A stretch of DNA of 7,335 bases from Haemophilus sp. C1 (GCF_001276515.1 NZ_LDVZ01000038.1:1-7335); one strand, 5' to 3'. Positions 1 to 7,335 are shown, counted from the stretch's first letter. Numbers and translations: made by a program. The notes: a model not told the origin generated them from the sequence alone.

Positions 1-53
1 AAACCCTCGCCGGTTTTCAAGACCGGTGCCTTCAACCACTCGACCATTCCTCC
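1..53 (-). tRNA. tRNA-Ser(UGA), 5' portion, cut by window edge
   Basis: Read on the minus strand, the sequence starts GGAGGAATGGTCGAGTGG at position 53 and contains the D-arm typical of serine tRNAs (GGTTGAAGGCACC). The anticodon arm is CCGGT-CTTGAAA-ACCGG, with anticodon TGA at 19-17, which reads UCA. The first part of the serine-type long variable arm (GCGAGGG) is visible; the T-arm and acceptor 3' strand lie outside the window. It closely resembles the E. coli serT tRNA through the D and anticodon arms. It lies downstream of rne on the same strand but has its own promoter just upstream, so it is probably transcribed independently. Confidence 0.95.
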
Positions 54-71
54 GTGATTTAATGCGCACGC

Positions 72-100
72 ATAATACGTTTTTTGAGAAAGACCGTCAA
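72..100 (-). promoter_or_regulatory. sigma-70 promoter of tRNA-Ser with GC-rich discriminator
   Basis: On the minus strand there is a -35 TTGACG (100-95), a 17-nt spacer, and a -10 TATTAT (77-72). Each hexamer matches the consensus at 5 of 6 positions. The -10 is followed by GCGTGCGC (71-64), a GC-rich discriminator of the kind found at stringently controlled stable-RNA promoters. Predicted transcription start is near 65, giving a leader of about 12 nt before the tRNA 5' end for RNase P removal. The assignment rests on sequence match and position only. Confidence 0.85.
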
Positions 101-146
101 GCAGAAATCATCTCGTTTTTATCAAGTGATTATTTTTACTGCAGCC

Positions 147-200
147 TAAAAATAAAAAGAATTGACGTAATTTTGGTTACGTCAATTCTATTTTTATTTT
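147..200 (-). terminator. rne transcription terminator, possibly bidirectional
   Basis: A perfect 13-bp stem (158-170 paired with 177-189) encloses a 6-nt loop. The flanks are A-rich on the left and T-rich on the right; AAAAATAAAAA can extend the stem past a one-base bulge. In the minus direction, the direction of rne, the stem is followed by CTTTTTATTTTT. It begins about 14 bp past the rne stop codon. The T-rich tract on the other side means it could also stop plus-strand transcription. The stem is AT-rich (AGAATTGACGTAA) but long and uninterrupted. Confidence 0.85.
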
Positions 201-203
201 TGA

Positions 204-3017
204 TTATTCTGATTTTGCGCGGGTTGGCTCAGAATAAACGTGGCTAATTGCACAATGATGTCCCGCTGCACCTTTACCATAGAAATAATAACGAGAATCT
301 TGCCATTCAATAATTGGGAATGGCTGAGGCATTTCATCACTCGCTTTCGCCAAAGTCATCTCCGCTTTTGTATGCGTAACTGAAGAAATAGTACCTAAAC
401 GCCCATTAAACTCATAAGTACGAACAAAGGCTGGTTCATTTACAGTTTCAGACTCATTTACAGCAATCGTTGACTCAGTAGCCCCAACTGTTTCTTGAGG
501 TTTATGAGAATTTAAACGCTCCAAAGATTCTTGTACTTTTTTCTGTACAGATTCATTAGCAGGCTGAGTAATAAAATCTAATGCTGGTTTTACTTCAAGA
601 GATTTTTCTTCAACGACAATCCCCATTGCTGGCGTGATAAAACCTTTTTTAGTTTTTTCTTGCTCAAGCAATTCATATACAGATAAGAAATTATTTTCTT
701 TCGGAGTGTTCACTGTTGAATAGTCCACCCAAGCTTTTCCACTTGCCAACTCAGGTGAAGCCACTGCAGCAAATAATGGCATTGGCGATTTTGGCTCTTG
801 ATTACGGCGACGACGTTGATTATTCGCTGCACGCAAATGACGTGGAGTACGTCGTTGACGATCTTGACGTTCAGAACGTTCTTGGTTTTGACGAACTGGT
901 TTTTCATCATCTTGAACGGCCTGAACTTCGACAACATCTACTTCTGGCATTTGTTCAACAATGTTTGCGTTATTTTCAACAGCCATCTCATTATCTTCAA
1001 CACGCACACGTTTACGTAAATCACGACGTTGACGGCGTTGAGTCACTTGCTCAGTTTTTTCATCTTGAGCCTCAAAAACTGGTGTAGAATTTACCGCACT
1101 TTCAGCGATACTTTCTTCCACTAAGTTACGGCGCGGACGACGTTGATTACGCTCACGAACATTACGAACTTGTTCTTCGGTTCTTTCCGTTTCGTTATTT
1201 TCAGAACGTAGGCGACGAGAAGTACGGCGATCCTGTGAACGGCGTTGATTGCGATTAGAATTACGCGAAGTGCGGTTATTTTTCGGTTTATTTTCTTCAG
1301 ATTCAGAAGCAAACAAGCCTTTAATCTTCACAATAATTTTCGCTAACAAAGACGGCTCATTCGATTTACGCTCAACTGGAGTCGGAGCAGCTTCAGAAAT
1401 AGAAAGCGCAACTGCCGCACTTTCAACCGCTGGTTGTTCAGTAACAACGGTTGTTTCCACATTACGAGAAACAAGAGATTCCTCGGTGCTTTCATCTTTC
1501 TCACAGTGAATTTTCGCTAAGTTATAGCTCAATTCATTCACCTCTTCGCCATCGCGTAAGCGGAAAACGCTAAAGTGCGGTGTTTCCATTGCTTCATTTG
1601 GCGCAACAATGACATCTACATTGTGACGTTTTTCAATATTGCTTATTGCTTTACGTTTTTCATTAAGAAGGTAAGAAGCAATTTGTACTGGCACAATTGT
1701 ATGCACTTGTTTTGTATTTTCTTTTAATGCTTCTTCCTCGATTAAACGCAAGATAGACAAAGAAAGAGATTCGTTATCACGTACTTTACCTGTTCCTTGA
1801 CAACGAGGACAAATGTGATGTGAAGATTCACCTAGTGAAGGACTTAAACGCTGACGCGACATTTCTAACAAACCGAAACGAGAAATGCGGCTAATTTGAA
1901 TACGAGCACGATCTTGACGAACGGCATCACGAATACGATTTTCCACTTCTCGCTGATGACGAACTGGCGTCATATCAATGAAATCGATAACAACTAGACC
2001 ACCTAAGTCACGCAAACGTAATTGACGCGCAATTTCATCTGCCGCTTCAAGGTTAGTATTTAATGCAGTTTCTTCAATATCGCCACCACGAGTAGAACGC
2101 GCGGAGTTAATATCAATAGCGGTTAAGGCTTCAGTTACATCAATAACGATTGAGCCGCCAGAAGGTAAACGCACTTCACGTTGGAATGCGGACTCAATTT
2201 GAGATTCGATCTGATAGTGGCTGAAAAGAGGCACTTCGCCTTGATAAAGTTTCACGCGATTGATGAAATCTGGGCGAACAAGTTTGATATGCTCTTTTGC
2301 TTTTTCAAACACTTTCGGGCTATCAATAAGGATCTCACCAATATCACGGCGCAAATAATCACGAATAGCACGTACAATTACATCACTTTCTTGGTGAATC
2401 AAGAAAGGTGCTGGACGATTTTGAGATGCTTGTTTAATCGCCTCCCAATGGTGAAGTAAAACTTTTAAGTCCCACTGCAACTCTTCTGGAGATTTCCCCA
2501 CACCAGCAGTACGAACAATCAACCCCACGCCTTCAGGCACATCTAATGAACTTAATGCCTCTTTTAATTCAGTACGCTCATCCCCTTCGATACGACGAGA
2601 GATTCCACCCGCACGCGGATTATTTGGCATAATAACCAAATAACTACCCGCAAGAGAAACGAAAGTGGTTAAGGCTGCGCCTTTGTTTCCGCGTTCTTCT
2701 TTATTAACTTGAACGATAACTTCTTGGCCTTCGCTCAAGATATCGCGAATATTCGGACGACCTTGGAAAACATAATCATCGGGAAAATATTCACGAGCAA
2801 TTTCTTTTAATGGCAAAAAACCATGACGTTCTGCACCATAATCTACAAAAGCCGCTTCTAAGCTTGGCTCAACGCGAGTAATTTTCCCTTTGTAGATGTT
2901 CGCTTTTTTTTGCTCATGTCCTGGACTTTCAATATCCAGGTCAAATAAGCGCTGTCCGTCAACAAGCGCTACACGCAACTCTTCTTTTTGAGTCGCATTA
3001 ATTAACATTCTTTTCAT
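204..3017 (-). CDS. rne: ribonuclease E, degradosome scaffold
   Basis: Essential single-strand endoribonuclease that initiates mRNA decay and processes rRNA and tRNA precursors. It works at the inner membrane as the core of the RNA degradosome. The product is 937 residues from ATG at 3017 ([10 protein letters not shown], as in enteric RNase E), preceded by AAGAG at a suitable distance. A TTG two codons earlier lacks a properly spaced ribosome binding site. The N-terminal half contains the S1 domain (about 39-119), the 5' sensor R169-T170, the metal-binding aspartates D302 and D345, and the zinc-link CPRC (C403, C406). Residues about 556-570 form an amphipathic membrane-anchor candidate. Arginine-rich RNA-binding stretches lie at about 583-630, 661-672 and 708-738. 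A conserved SPMPL...SPELASGK segment follows at 744-761. The C-terminus (905-931, with YGKGAAGHH) matches the enteric PNPase-binding end. rne is divergent from rluC, as in E. coli. The catalytic half is very enteric-like; the scaffold is shorter than in E. coli (about 1060 residues). Confidence 0.98.
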   Translation of the reverse strand: MKRMLINATQKEELRVALVDGQRLFDLDIESPGHEQKKANIYKGKITRVEPSLEAAFVDYGAERHGFLPLKEIAREYFPDDYVFQGRPNIRDILSEGQEVIVQVNKEERGNKGAALTTFVSLAGSYLVIMPNNPRAGGISRRIEGDERTELKEALSSLDVPEGVGLIVRTAGVGKSPEELQWDLKVLLHHWEAIKQASQNRPAPFLIHQESDVIVRAIRDYLRRDIGEILIDSPKVFEKAKEHIKLVRPDFINRVKLYQGEVPLFSHYQIESQIESAFQREVRLPSGGSIVIDVTEALTAIDINSARSTRGGDIEETALNTNLEAADEIARQLRLRDLGGLVVIDFIDMTPVRHQREVENRIRDAVRQDRARIQISRISRFGLLEMSRQRLSPSLGESSHHICPRCQGTGKVRDNESLSLSILRLIEEEALKENTKQVHTIVPVQIASYLLNEKRKAISNIEKRHNVDVIVAPNEAMETPHFSVFRLRDGEEVNELSYNLAKIHCEKDESTEESLVSRNVETTVVTEQPAVESAAVALSISEAAPTPVERKSNEPSLLAKIIVKIKGLFASESEENKPKNNRTSRNSNRNQRRSQDRRTSRRLRSENNETERTEEQVRNVRERNQRRPRRNLVEESIAESAVNSTPVFEAQDEKTEQVTQRRQRRDLRKRVRVEDNEMAVENNANIVEQMPEVDVVEVQAVQDDEKPVRQNQERSERQDRQRRTPRHLRAANNQRRRRNQEPKSPMPLFAAVASPELASGKAWVDYSTVNTPKENNFLSVYELLEQEKTKKGFITPAMGIVVEEKSLEVKPALDFITQPANESVQKKVQESLERLNSHKPQETVGATESTIAVNESETVNEPAFVRTYEFNGRLGTISSVTHTKAEMTLAKASDEMPQPFPIIEWQDSRYYFYGKGAAGHHCAISHVYSEPTRAKSE
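1093..1101 (-). repeat. DNA uptake signal core in rne
   Basis: Exact AAGTGCGGT on the minus strand, within the rne scaffold region, encoding part of ESAVNS. Confidence 0.95.
1268..1276 (+). repeat. DNA uptake signal core in rne
   Basis: Exact AAGTGCGGT on the plus strand, inside the first arginine-rich stretch of RNase E (encoding NRTSR on the other strand). Confidence 0.95.
1573..1581 (+). repeat. DNA uptake signal core in rne
   Basis: Exact AAGTGCGGT on the plus strand, near the end of the RNase E catalytic half (encoding TPHFS on the other strand). Confidence 0.95.
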
Positions 3018-3319
3018 TGTCAATTCTCTTATTAAATATTTTAAAAGACCTCAAAATAAACCGCACTTTGCTTCGTTATCGACCTCGTGTTTCTCGCGCC
3101 AGTCAATCTCACGACTGTATGTTGCTGGGTGCATTGATAACGTTATATAAGCATAAACGTTTGCTTTATAAAACAACGCGATATTCCACACGCGTTGCAA
3201 GCGGCTAATTCATTTCAAGAAAAATGTTGATTATCAATGTCTTATGCCGATTGCCGCATTGAGTTTTCACCAACAAAACTGATCCTTTTTTACGCAAATT
3301 CTTAGGCGCAAAAAGACGC
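3018..3319 (-). promoter_or_regulatory. long structured rne 5' leader, candidate RNase E autoregulatory element
   Basis: From the predicted transcription start near 3316 the rne leader would be about 300 nt. In E. coli a leader of about 360 nt contains hairpins (Rfam family rne5) through which RNase E controls its own mRNA stability. Several inverted repeats are visible here: 3262-3267 with 3275-3280 (6 bp); 3174-3180 with 3191-3197 (CAACGCG/CGCGTTG, 7 bp); 3146-3153 with 3162-3170 (8 bp, one bulge); and 3100-3104 with 3113-3117 (5 bp), which competes with 3085-3089/3110-3114 and 3078-3083/3102-3107. That last cluster, containing GGCGCGAG, is the best candidate for the sensor hairpin. The hairpins are seen directly; the regulatory function is inferred from position and the E. 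coli precedent. Confidence 0.55.
3060..3068 (-). repeat. DNA uptake signal sequence core (AAGTGCGGT), single copy in rne leader
   Basis: Exact 9-mer in minus orientation, about 43 nt upstream of the rne start codon and downstream of the candidate sensor hairpin. No inverted partner lies close by, so it is not a hairpin of the usual paired type. Confidence 0.9.
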
Positions 3320-3322
3320 TCT

Positions 3323-3351
3323 ATTATCCATAGAAAATGATTAATTAGCAA
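3323..3351 (-). promoter_or_regulatory. candidate rne promoter
   Basis: On the minus strand: -35 TTGCTA (3351-3346, 4 of 6 consensus), a 17-nt spacer, and -10 GATAAT (3328-3323, 5 of 6). Predicted start near 3316, about 300 nt before the rne ATG. It is the best match seen in the divergent region on this strand. E. coli rne has multiple promoters, so others may exist. Confidence 0.55.
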
Positions 3352-3373
3352 GGTGAATATTACGTTCATAGAG

Positions 3374-3402
3374 TTACGTTAATAGTGCCTTTGTGATATG
3401 AT
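3374..3402 (+). promoter_or_regulatory. candidate rluC promoter, extended -10 type
   Basis: TGATATGAT at 3394-3402 is an extended -10 (TGn followed by TATGAT, 5 of 6 consensus). The -35 position 17 nt upstream (TTACGT, 3374-3379) is poor, as is usual for extended -10 promoters. Predicted start near 3409, leaving a leader of about 20 nt before rluC. It lies back to back with the rne promoter candidate. Confidence 0.6.
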
Positions 3403-3429
3403 TCGCGCCAATTTTCAAAAGGAAAAAAG

Positions 3430-4765
<1,336 letters not shown>

Positions 4766-4799
4766 TCACAGCTCCATCAATGGATAATCAATATTTATT

Positions 4800-4839
4800 A
4801 AGTGCGGTTGAAAATTCTCAGGAAATTTCAACCGCACTT
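4800..4839 (+). terminator. paired uptake-signal hairpin at the start of hflX, candidate hfq terminator or attenuator
   Basis: Two exact uptake signal cores face each other (AAGTGCGGT at 4800-4808, ACCGCACTT at 4831-4839). They form a perfect 14-bp stem (4800-4813 with 4826-4839) and a 12-nt loop. Inverted pairs of this signal commonly serve as intrinsic terminators in H. influenzae. Only a weak T-rich stretch (TCTTC) follows, and the hairpin lies inside the hflX reading frame, coding for SAVEN...STAL. It may therefore attenuate rather than fully stop transcription from hfq into hflX. The structure is certain; the termination strength is inferred. Confidence 0.7.
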
Positions 4840-5918
4840 TCTTCATCCCAACAATCTGGAAAAACGCGTGATACCGCCATCGTGGTTCACGTTTTCTTTG
4901 CGCAAGATAAAAACACTGACGATCTACAAGAGTTTTTGCTACTCGCTGATTCTGCCAATGTGGATGTATTAGATACTATCACTACAAGCCGTAGCACTCC
5001 TCAAGCTAAATATTTTGTAGGTGAGGGAAAAGCTCAAGAAATTGCAGATGCGGTGCAATCACATAATGCTAATGGTTGTGCTTTTTAACAATCAATTAAC
5101 CCCAGCACAAACACGTAACTTAGAAAGTTTATGTCATTGTCGAGTAATCGATCGCACTGGCGTCATTTTAGATATTTTCGCCCAACGAGCACGCTCTCAT
5201 GAGGGAAAATTACAGGTTGAACTTGCTCAACTAAAACACTTATCTACTCGATTAGTTCGTCGAAAAACAGGCTTAGATCAACAAAAAGGGGCGGTAGGAT
5301 TACGTGGACCGGGTGAAACTCAGTTAGAAACAGATCGTCGATTGATTAAAGTGCGCATTTCTCAATTACAAAATCGATTGGCAAAAGTGGAGAAACAGCG
5401 CAATCAAAATCGCCAAACACGCCAAAAAGCAGATATCCCGACAATTTCACTTGTTGGCTATACCAATGCAGGGAAATCAACCTTATTTAATCGTTTAACC
5501 AATGCAGAGGTTTATGCTGCAGATCAGCTTTTTGCAACCTTAGATCCAACTTTACGAAAATTACAGATTCAAGATGTAGGCACGGCAATTTTAGCGGATA
5601 CAGTAGGATTTGTTCGACAGCTTCCTCATGATCTTGTTTCAGCCTTTAAATCGACTTTACAAGAAACGGTAGAGGCCAGCTTATTACTCCATGTGATTGA
5701 TGCGGCTGACTCGCGAAAACAAGAAAATATCGATGCGGTCAATGATGTGCTAGAAGAAATTGGTGCAGGAGAAGTTCCTGTTCTATTGGTATATAACAAA
5801 ATTGATTTGTTGGAAAATGTTGCGCCGCATATCGAATACAATGATGAAAATCAGCCAGTTGCAGTCTATCTCTCGGCGCAAGATGAGCTGGGTATTCATT
5901 TATTGTTTGAAGCTATTA

Positions 5919-5927
5919 AAGTGCGGT
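5919..5927 (+). repeat. DNA uptake signal core in hflX
   Basis: Exact AAGTGCGGT followed by an AT-rich stretch (TAAAAAA), as in the extended consensus; encodes IKVRL near the HflX C-terminus. Confidence 0.95.
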
Positions 5928-6153
5928 TAAAAAATGAGATACTTTCTCTTTCTTTAATTTTACAACCTCACGAAGGCAAACTTCGCCATGCTTTTTATCA
6001 ACTTGATTGTGTACGCCATGAACAAATTTCTGAACAGGGAGAATTCTTATTAGACGTACAGATTGATAAAATTATGTGGTTAAAGTTATGTAAGCAATCT
6101 TCTAGATTAGCGGATATTAAAATACAATCTCAGGATGCCTAATTTATAGAAAA

Positions 6154-7110
6154 TTATTTTCCAATCCCATATTGTTTCAATTTATTCGCAATCGCAGTAT
6201 GGGAAACGCCTAAACGTTGAGCTAATTTTCTCGTGCTTGGATATTCTGCATAAAATAATTTTAGGACTTGTGACTCATAAGAACCGATGATTTCATCTAA
6301 GGTTTTATTTTCAAATTCATCCAAAGAAATCACCGCACTTTGTGTCGGAGCAAGATTTAAACTTTCGATAGTTAAATGATTATCTTGTACCAGAGAGCAG
6401 GCACGATAAAGAGTGTTATAAAGCTCACGAACATTCCCTTTCCAATCATATTTCTGCAAATAAAGAAGAAAATCTTTATCAAAAGTTGGTTTTGCAATTT
6501 TTAATTCGTCACTAATTTCCCGTAAAAAACCTTGCGCCAGTGGCTCAATATCTGCAATTCGATCACGTAATGGTGGCACATTAATAGTGAGAACATTTAA
6601 GCGATGAAACAAATCAGCACGAACTTTACCTTGCTCAACAAGCAAATGAAGTGGAATTTGTGATGTGCAAATCACACGTACATTTGCATAATGCTCTTTT
6701 TCTTCGCCTACTCGACGAAAAGATCCATCCGTTAAAAAACGCAATAATTTAGCCTGCAAACTTAATGAAAGTTCAGCAATACCATCCAGTAAAACCGTCC
6801 CTTTATTAGCGTACTCAAAAAAACCAATGGTTTCACTGTCGCCAACTTTTCTACCAAACATTTCACTTTCGGCATCTTCATCAGGCAATCCTGCACAGTT
6901 TACTGCGATAAATTTTTTATCGCGACGTAAACTCTGATAATGGCAGGCTTTCGCTAACAAATCTTTTCCTGTCCCCGTTTCGCCTTGAATTAACAAAGAC
7001 ACATCAAACATAGCAAAACGTTTCGCGTTTTCTACCGCACTTTTCATAACTTCACTTTGCACAATAAAACAATCGAAAGGATTTTGTGGATCAAATTTAG
7101 AAATTGTCAT
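6154..7110 (-). CDS. tyrR: aromatic amino acid regulator TyrR, short form without N-terminal ACT and PAS domains
   Basis: DNA-binding regulator of aromatic amino acid biosynthesis and transport genes. The 318-residue product begins directly before the AAA+ domain. It contains Walker A GETGTGKD (43-50), a Walker B-like VLLDGIAEL (106-114), sensor region VRVICTSQ (144-151), arginines R164 and R170 in the arginine-finger region, and GNVREL (225-230). The C-terminal helix-turn-helix (about 292-315, PSTRKLAQRLGVSHTAIANKLKQYG) is almost identical to E. coli TyrR. E. coli TyrR has about 513 residues, with ACT and PAS domains at the N-terminus; these are absent here, a known feature of H. influenzae TyrR. 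The sigma-54 contact loop GAFTGA is absent, as in other TyrR. Unusually, the Walker B glutamate is glycine (G110). ATG 7110 is chosen as the first start; its ribosome binding site is weak. A perfect TyrR box on its promoter indicates autoregulation. Confidence 0.95.
   Translation of the reverse strand: MTISKFDPQNPFDCFIVQSEVMKSAVENAKRFAMFDVSLLIQGETGTGKDLLAKACHYQSLRRDKKFIAVNCAGLPDEDAESEMFGRKVGDSETIGFFEYANKGTVLLDGIAELSLSLQAKLLRFLTDGSFRRVGEEKEHYANVRVICTSQIPLHLLVEQGKVRADLFHRLNVLTINVPPLRDRIADIEPLAQGFLREISDELKIAKPTFDKDFLLYLQKYDWKGNVRELYNTLYRACSLVQDNHLTIESLNLAPTQSAVISLDEFENKTLDEIIGSYESQVLKLFYAEYPSTRKLAQRLGVSHTAIANKLKQYGIGK
6332..6340 (-). repeat. DNA uptake signal core in tyrR
   Basis: Exact AAGTGCGGT on the minus strand, encoding QSAVIS in the linker between the AAA+ and helix-turn-helix domains of TyrR. 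Confidence 0.95.
7034..7042 (-). repeat. DNA uptake signal core in tyrR
   Basis: Exact AAGTGCGGT on the minus strand, encoding KSAVEN near the TyrR N-terminus. Confidence 0.95.
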
Positions 7111-7142
7111 ATTCAGGAAATGGAAATAATTAAGATATGGCT

Positions 7143-7171
7143 ATGATAATTTCTTTACAACAAAGTGTAAA
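7143..7171 (-). promoter_or_regulatory. tyrR promoter
   Basis: On the minus strand: -35 TTTACA (7171-7166, 5 of 6 consensus), a 17-nt spacer, and -10 TATCAT (7148-7143, 5 of 6). Predicted start near 7136, giving a leader of about 26 nt before the tyrR ATG. The -35 hexamer is also the downstream arm of the TyrR box. Confidence 0.75.
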
Positions 7172-7183
7172 TATTATTTTACA
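7166..7183 (-). promoter_or_regulatory. TyrR box (operator) overlapping the tyrR -35
   Basis: TGTAAAATAATATTTACA is a perfect match to the TyrR operator consensus TGTAAA-N6-TTTACA, including the critical G and C of the outer triplets. A further TTTACA (7154-7159, plus strand) sits at the same 12-bp spacing on the promoter side, extending the alternating series of half-sites into the spacer. Occupancy would cover the -35, so repression of tyrR by its own product is expected. The same operator could have served a gene on the far side, now displaced by the IS element. Confidence 0.85.
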
Positions 7184-7190
7184 TAAGGTA

Positions 7191-7218
7191 AAAATGCGAC
7201 CATTTTTGACCGCACTTT
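7191..7218 (-). terminator. degenerate uptake-signal hairpin upstream of tyrR, candidate terminator of a former upstream gene
   Basis: In minus-strand RNA, AAAGUGCGGUC (7218-7208, containing an exact uptake core at 7217-7209) pairs with GGUCGCAUUUU (7201-7191). This gives 11 continuous pairs, three of them G-U wobbles, around a 6-nt loop, ending in a short U run. Wobbles are lost on the other strand, suggesting minus-direction function. A shorter perfect stem (AAAAATG/CATTTTT, 7190-7196 with 7201-7207) competes. It would insulate tyrR from transcription arriving from the right. Confidence 0.5.
7209..7217 (-). repeat. DNA uptake signal core abutting the IS end
   Basis: Exact AAGTGCGGT on the minus strand, ending one base before the TGATCTG terminus of the IS element and forming one arm of the hairpin upstream of tyrR. 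Confidence 0.95.
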
Positions 7219-7335
7219 GATCTGCCCCCAAAAAGTTGGACAGGTTAGTTAACTTAAATATTGAGCTCGGTATTGCACTGGGCTCAATCCTTTTAAACCA
7301 AGTTTAATTCGTTTTTGGTTGTAATACACTAAATA
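7218..7335 (-). mobile_element. terminus of an IS3-family (IS150-group-like) insertion sequence
   Basis: The end begins TGATCTGCCCCC at 7218 and continues AAAAAGTTGGACAG to 7243. It resembles the IS150 terminus (TGTACTGCACCC...GTTGGAC) and starts with the 5'-TG usual for IS3-family ends. The transposase C-terminus lies immediately inside. Only one end is in the window, so the target duplication and the completeness of the element cannot be judged. The first T is shared with the flanking hairpin, so the exact boundary is uncertain by a base or two. Confidence 0.85.
7249..7335 (-). CDS. IS3-family transposase (OrfB), C-terminal 28 residues, cut by window edge
   Basis: The minus strand encodes YLVYYNQKRIKLGLKGLS followed by PVQYRAQYLS and a TAA stop at 7251-7249. 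The YYNxKRIKxxLKGLSPVQYR segment is the conserved C-terminal end of IS150-group OrfB integrases, just after the catalytic DDE domain, which lies outside the window. The stop codon is 5 bp from the inner edge of the inverted repeat, normal for this family. Related transposase genes occur in H. influenzae. Whether the full gene is intact cannot be seen. Confidence 0.9.
   Translation of the reverse strand, partial: YLVYYNQKRIKLGLKGLSPVQYRAQYLS

Larger units (their letters stand above)
4780..6142 (+). pseudogene. hflX: ribosome-splitting GTPase HflX, broken by a one-base insertion at 5074-5075
   Basis: HflX is a GTPase that binds the 50S subunit and splits stalled or stress-inactivated ribosomes. 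Frame 1 from ATG 4780 encodes the N-terminal domain up to [19 protein letters not shown], then GCAF and a stop at 5086-5088. The next frame resumes at [29 protein letters not shown] and runs to 6142. Removing one G of the pair at 5074-5075 joins both into an uninterrupted protein of about 453 residues aligning with E. coli HflX (426) throughout. The second part keeps the glycine-rich [13 protein letters not shown] segment, G1 GYTNAGKS (5456-5479), G3 DTVGF (5597-5611), G4 NKID (5795-5806) and G5 LSAQ, so the break looks recent. The N-terminal 30 residues are longer than in E. coli and include an uptake-signal hairpin. The start lacks a clear ribosome binding site; translation may be coupled to hfq, 14 bp upstream. 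A sequencing error or +1 frameshifting at TTT TAA are alternatives. Confidence 0.9.

Noticed and set aside
26..247. Plus-strand 73-residue reading frame
   Set aside because: It overlaps the tRNA antisense, the rne terminator and the rne 3' end, has no ribosome binding site, and its hydrophobic tail comes from the T-rich terminator flank.
716..1087. Plus-strand 123-residue reading frame antisense to rne
   Set aside because: It stays open because the opposite strand is rich in arginine and glutamine codons; no start signal and no recognisable motif.
687..1270. Repeated CGACGTTG-type motifs resembling a short repeat array
   Set aside because: They are irregularly spaced and correspond to repeated Asn-Gln-Arg-Arg codons of the RNase E scaffold, not to CRISPR or iterons.
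3017..3208. Plus-strand 63-residue reading frame in the rne-rluC intergenic region
   Set aside because: No ribosome binding site or recognisable domain; it runs antisense through the rne leader hairpins.
5021..5073. Independent start for the second hflX frame at 5021
   Set aside because: The first residues ([16 protein letters not shown]) are the wrong-frame reading of the conserved [13 protein letters not shown] segment; homology in this frame begins only at VVLFNNQ.
6143..6170. Possible terminator between convergent hflX and tyrR
   Set aside because: GAAAATTATTTTC is palindromic, but the loop would be one base and the stem has almost no GC; not a credible hairpin.

Overview
The window looks like chromosomal core DNA of Haemophilus influenzae or a very close relative. 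The main evidence is ten exact copies of the 9-bp DNA uptake signal core AAGTGCGGT (either strand) in 7.3 kb. The AT-rich coding sequence, a 91-residue Hfq, and a 318-residue TyrR lacking the N-terminal regulatory domains of the enteric protein agree with this. Species assignment is an inference from these hallmarks.

Layout, left to right. Positions 1-53 hold the 5' part of a minus-strand tRNA-Ser(UGA), cut by the window edge, with a textbook stable-RNA promoter just upstream (72-100). A strong hairpin with T-rich flanks on both sides (about 147-200) ends the minus-strand rne gene (204-3017, RNase E). A 412-bp divergent intergenic region (3018-3429) carries an rne promoter candidate about 300 nt from the rne start, several inverted repeats in the implied long rne leader, and an extended -10 promoter for rluC on the plus strand. 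Then rluC (3430-4398), hfq (4490-4765) and hflX (4780-6142) run in the plus direction. hfq appears to have its own promoter overlapping the rluC stop codon. hflX carries a one-base insertion near 5074-5075 that splits it into two frames, so it is annotated as a pseudogene. tyrR (6154-7110, minus) converges on hflX with 11 bp between the stop codons. Its promoter overlaps a perfect TyrR box (7166-7183), predicting autoregulation. The right edge (7218-7335) is the terminus of an IS3-family element containing the last 28 codons of its transposase.

Functional theme: RNase E and Hfq are the central players in sRNA-guided mRNA turnover. RluC modifies 23S rRNA in the peptidyl-transferase region, and HflX is a ribosome-splitting GTPase. 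The left three quarters is therefore RNA and translation housekeeping, followed by an aromatic amino acid regulator and a mobile element end.

I see no undescribed multi-gene system here. The points worth a second look are the hflX frameshift with a possible UUU-UAA +1 slip site, the TyrR box lying exactly on the tyrR -35 hexamer, the Walker B Glu-to-Gly change in TyrR, the uptake-signal hairpin inside the 5' end of hflX, and the IS end abutting an uptake-signal hairpin upstream of tyrR.
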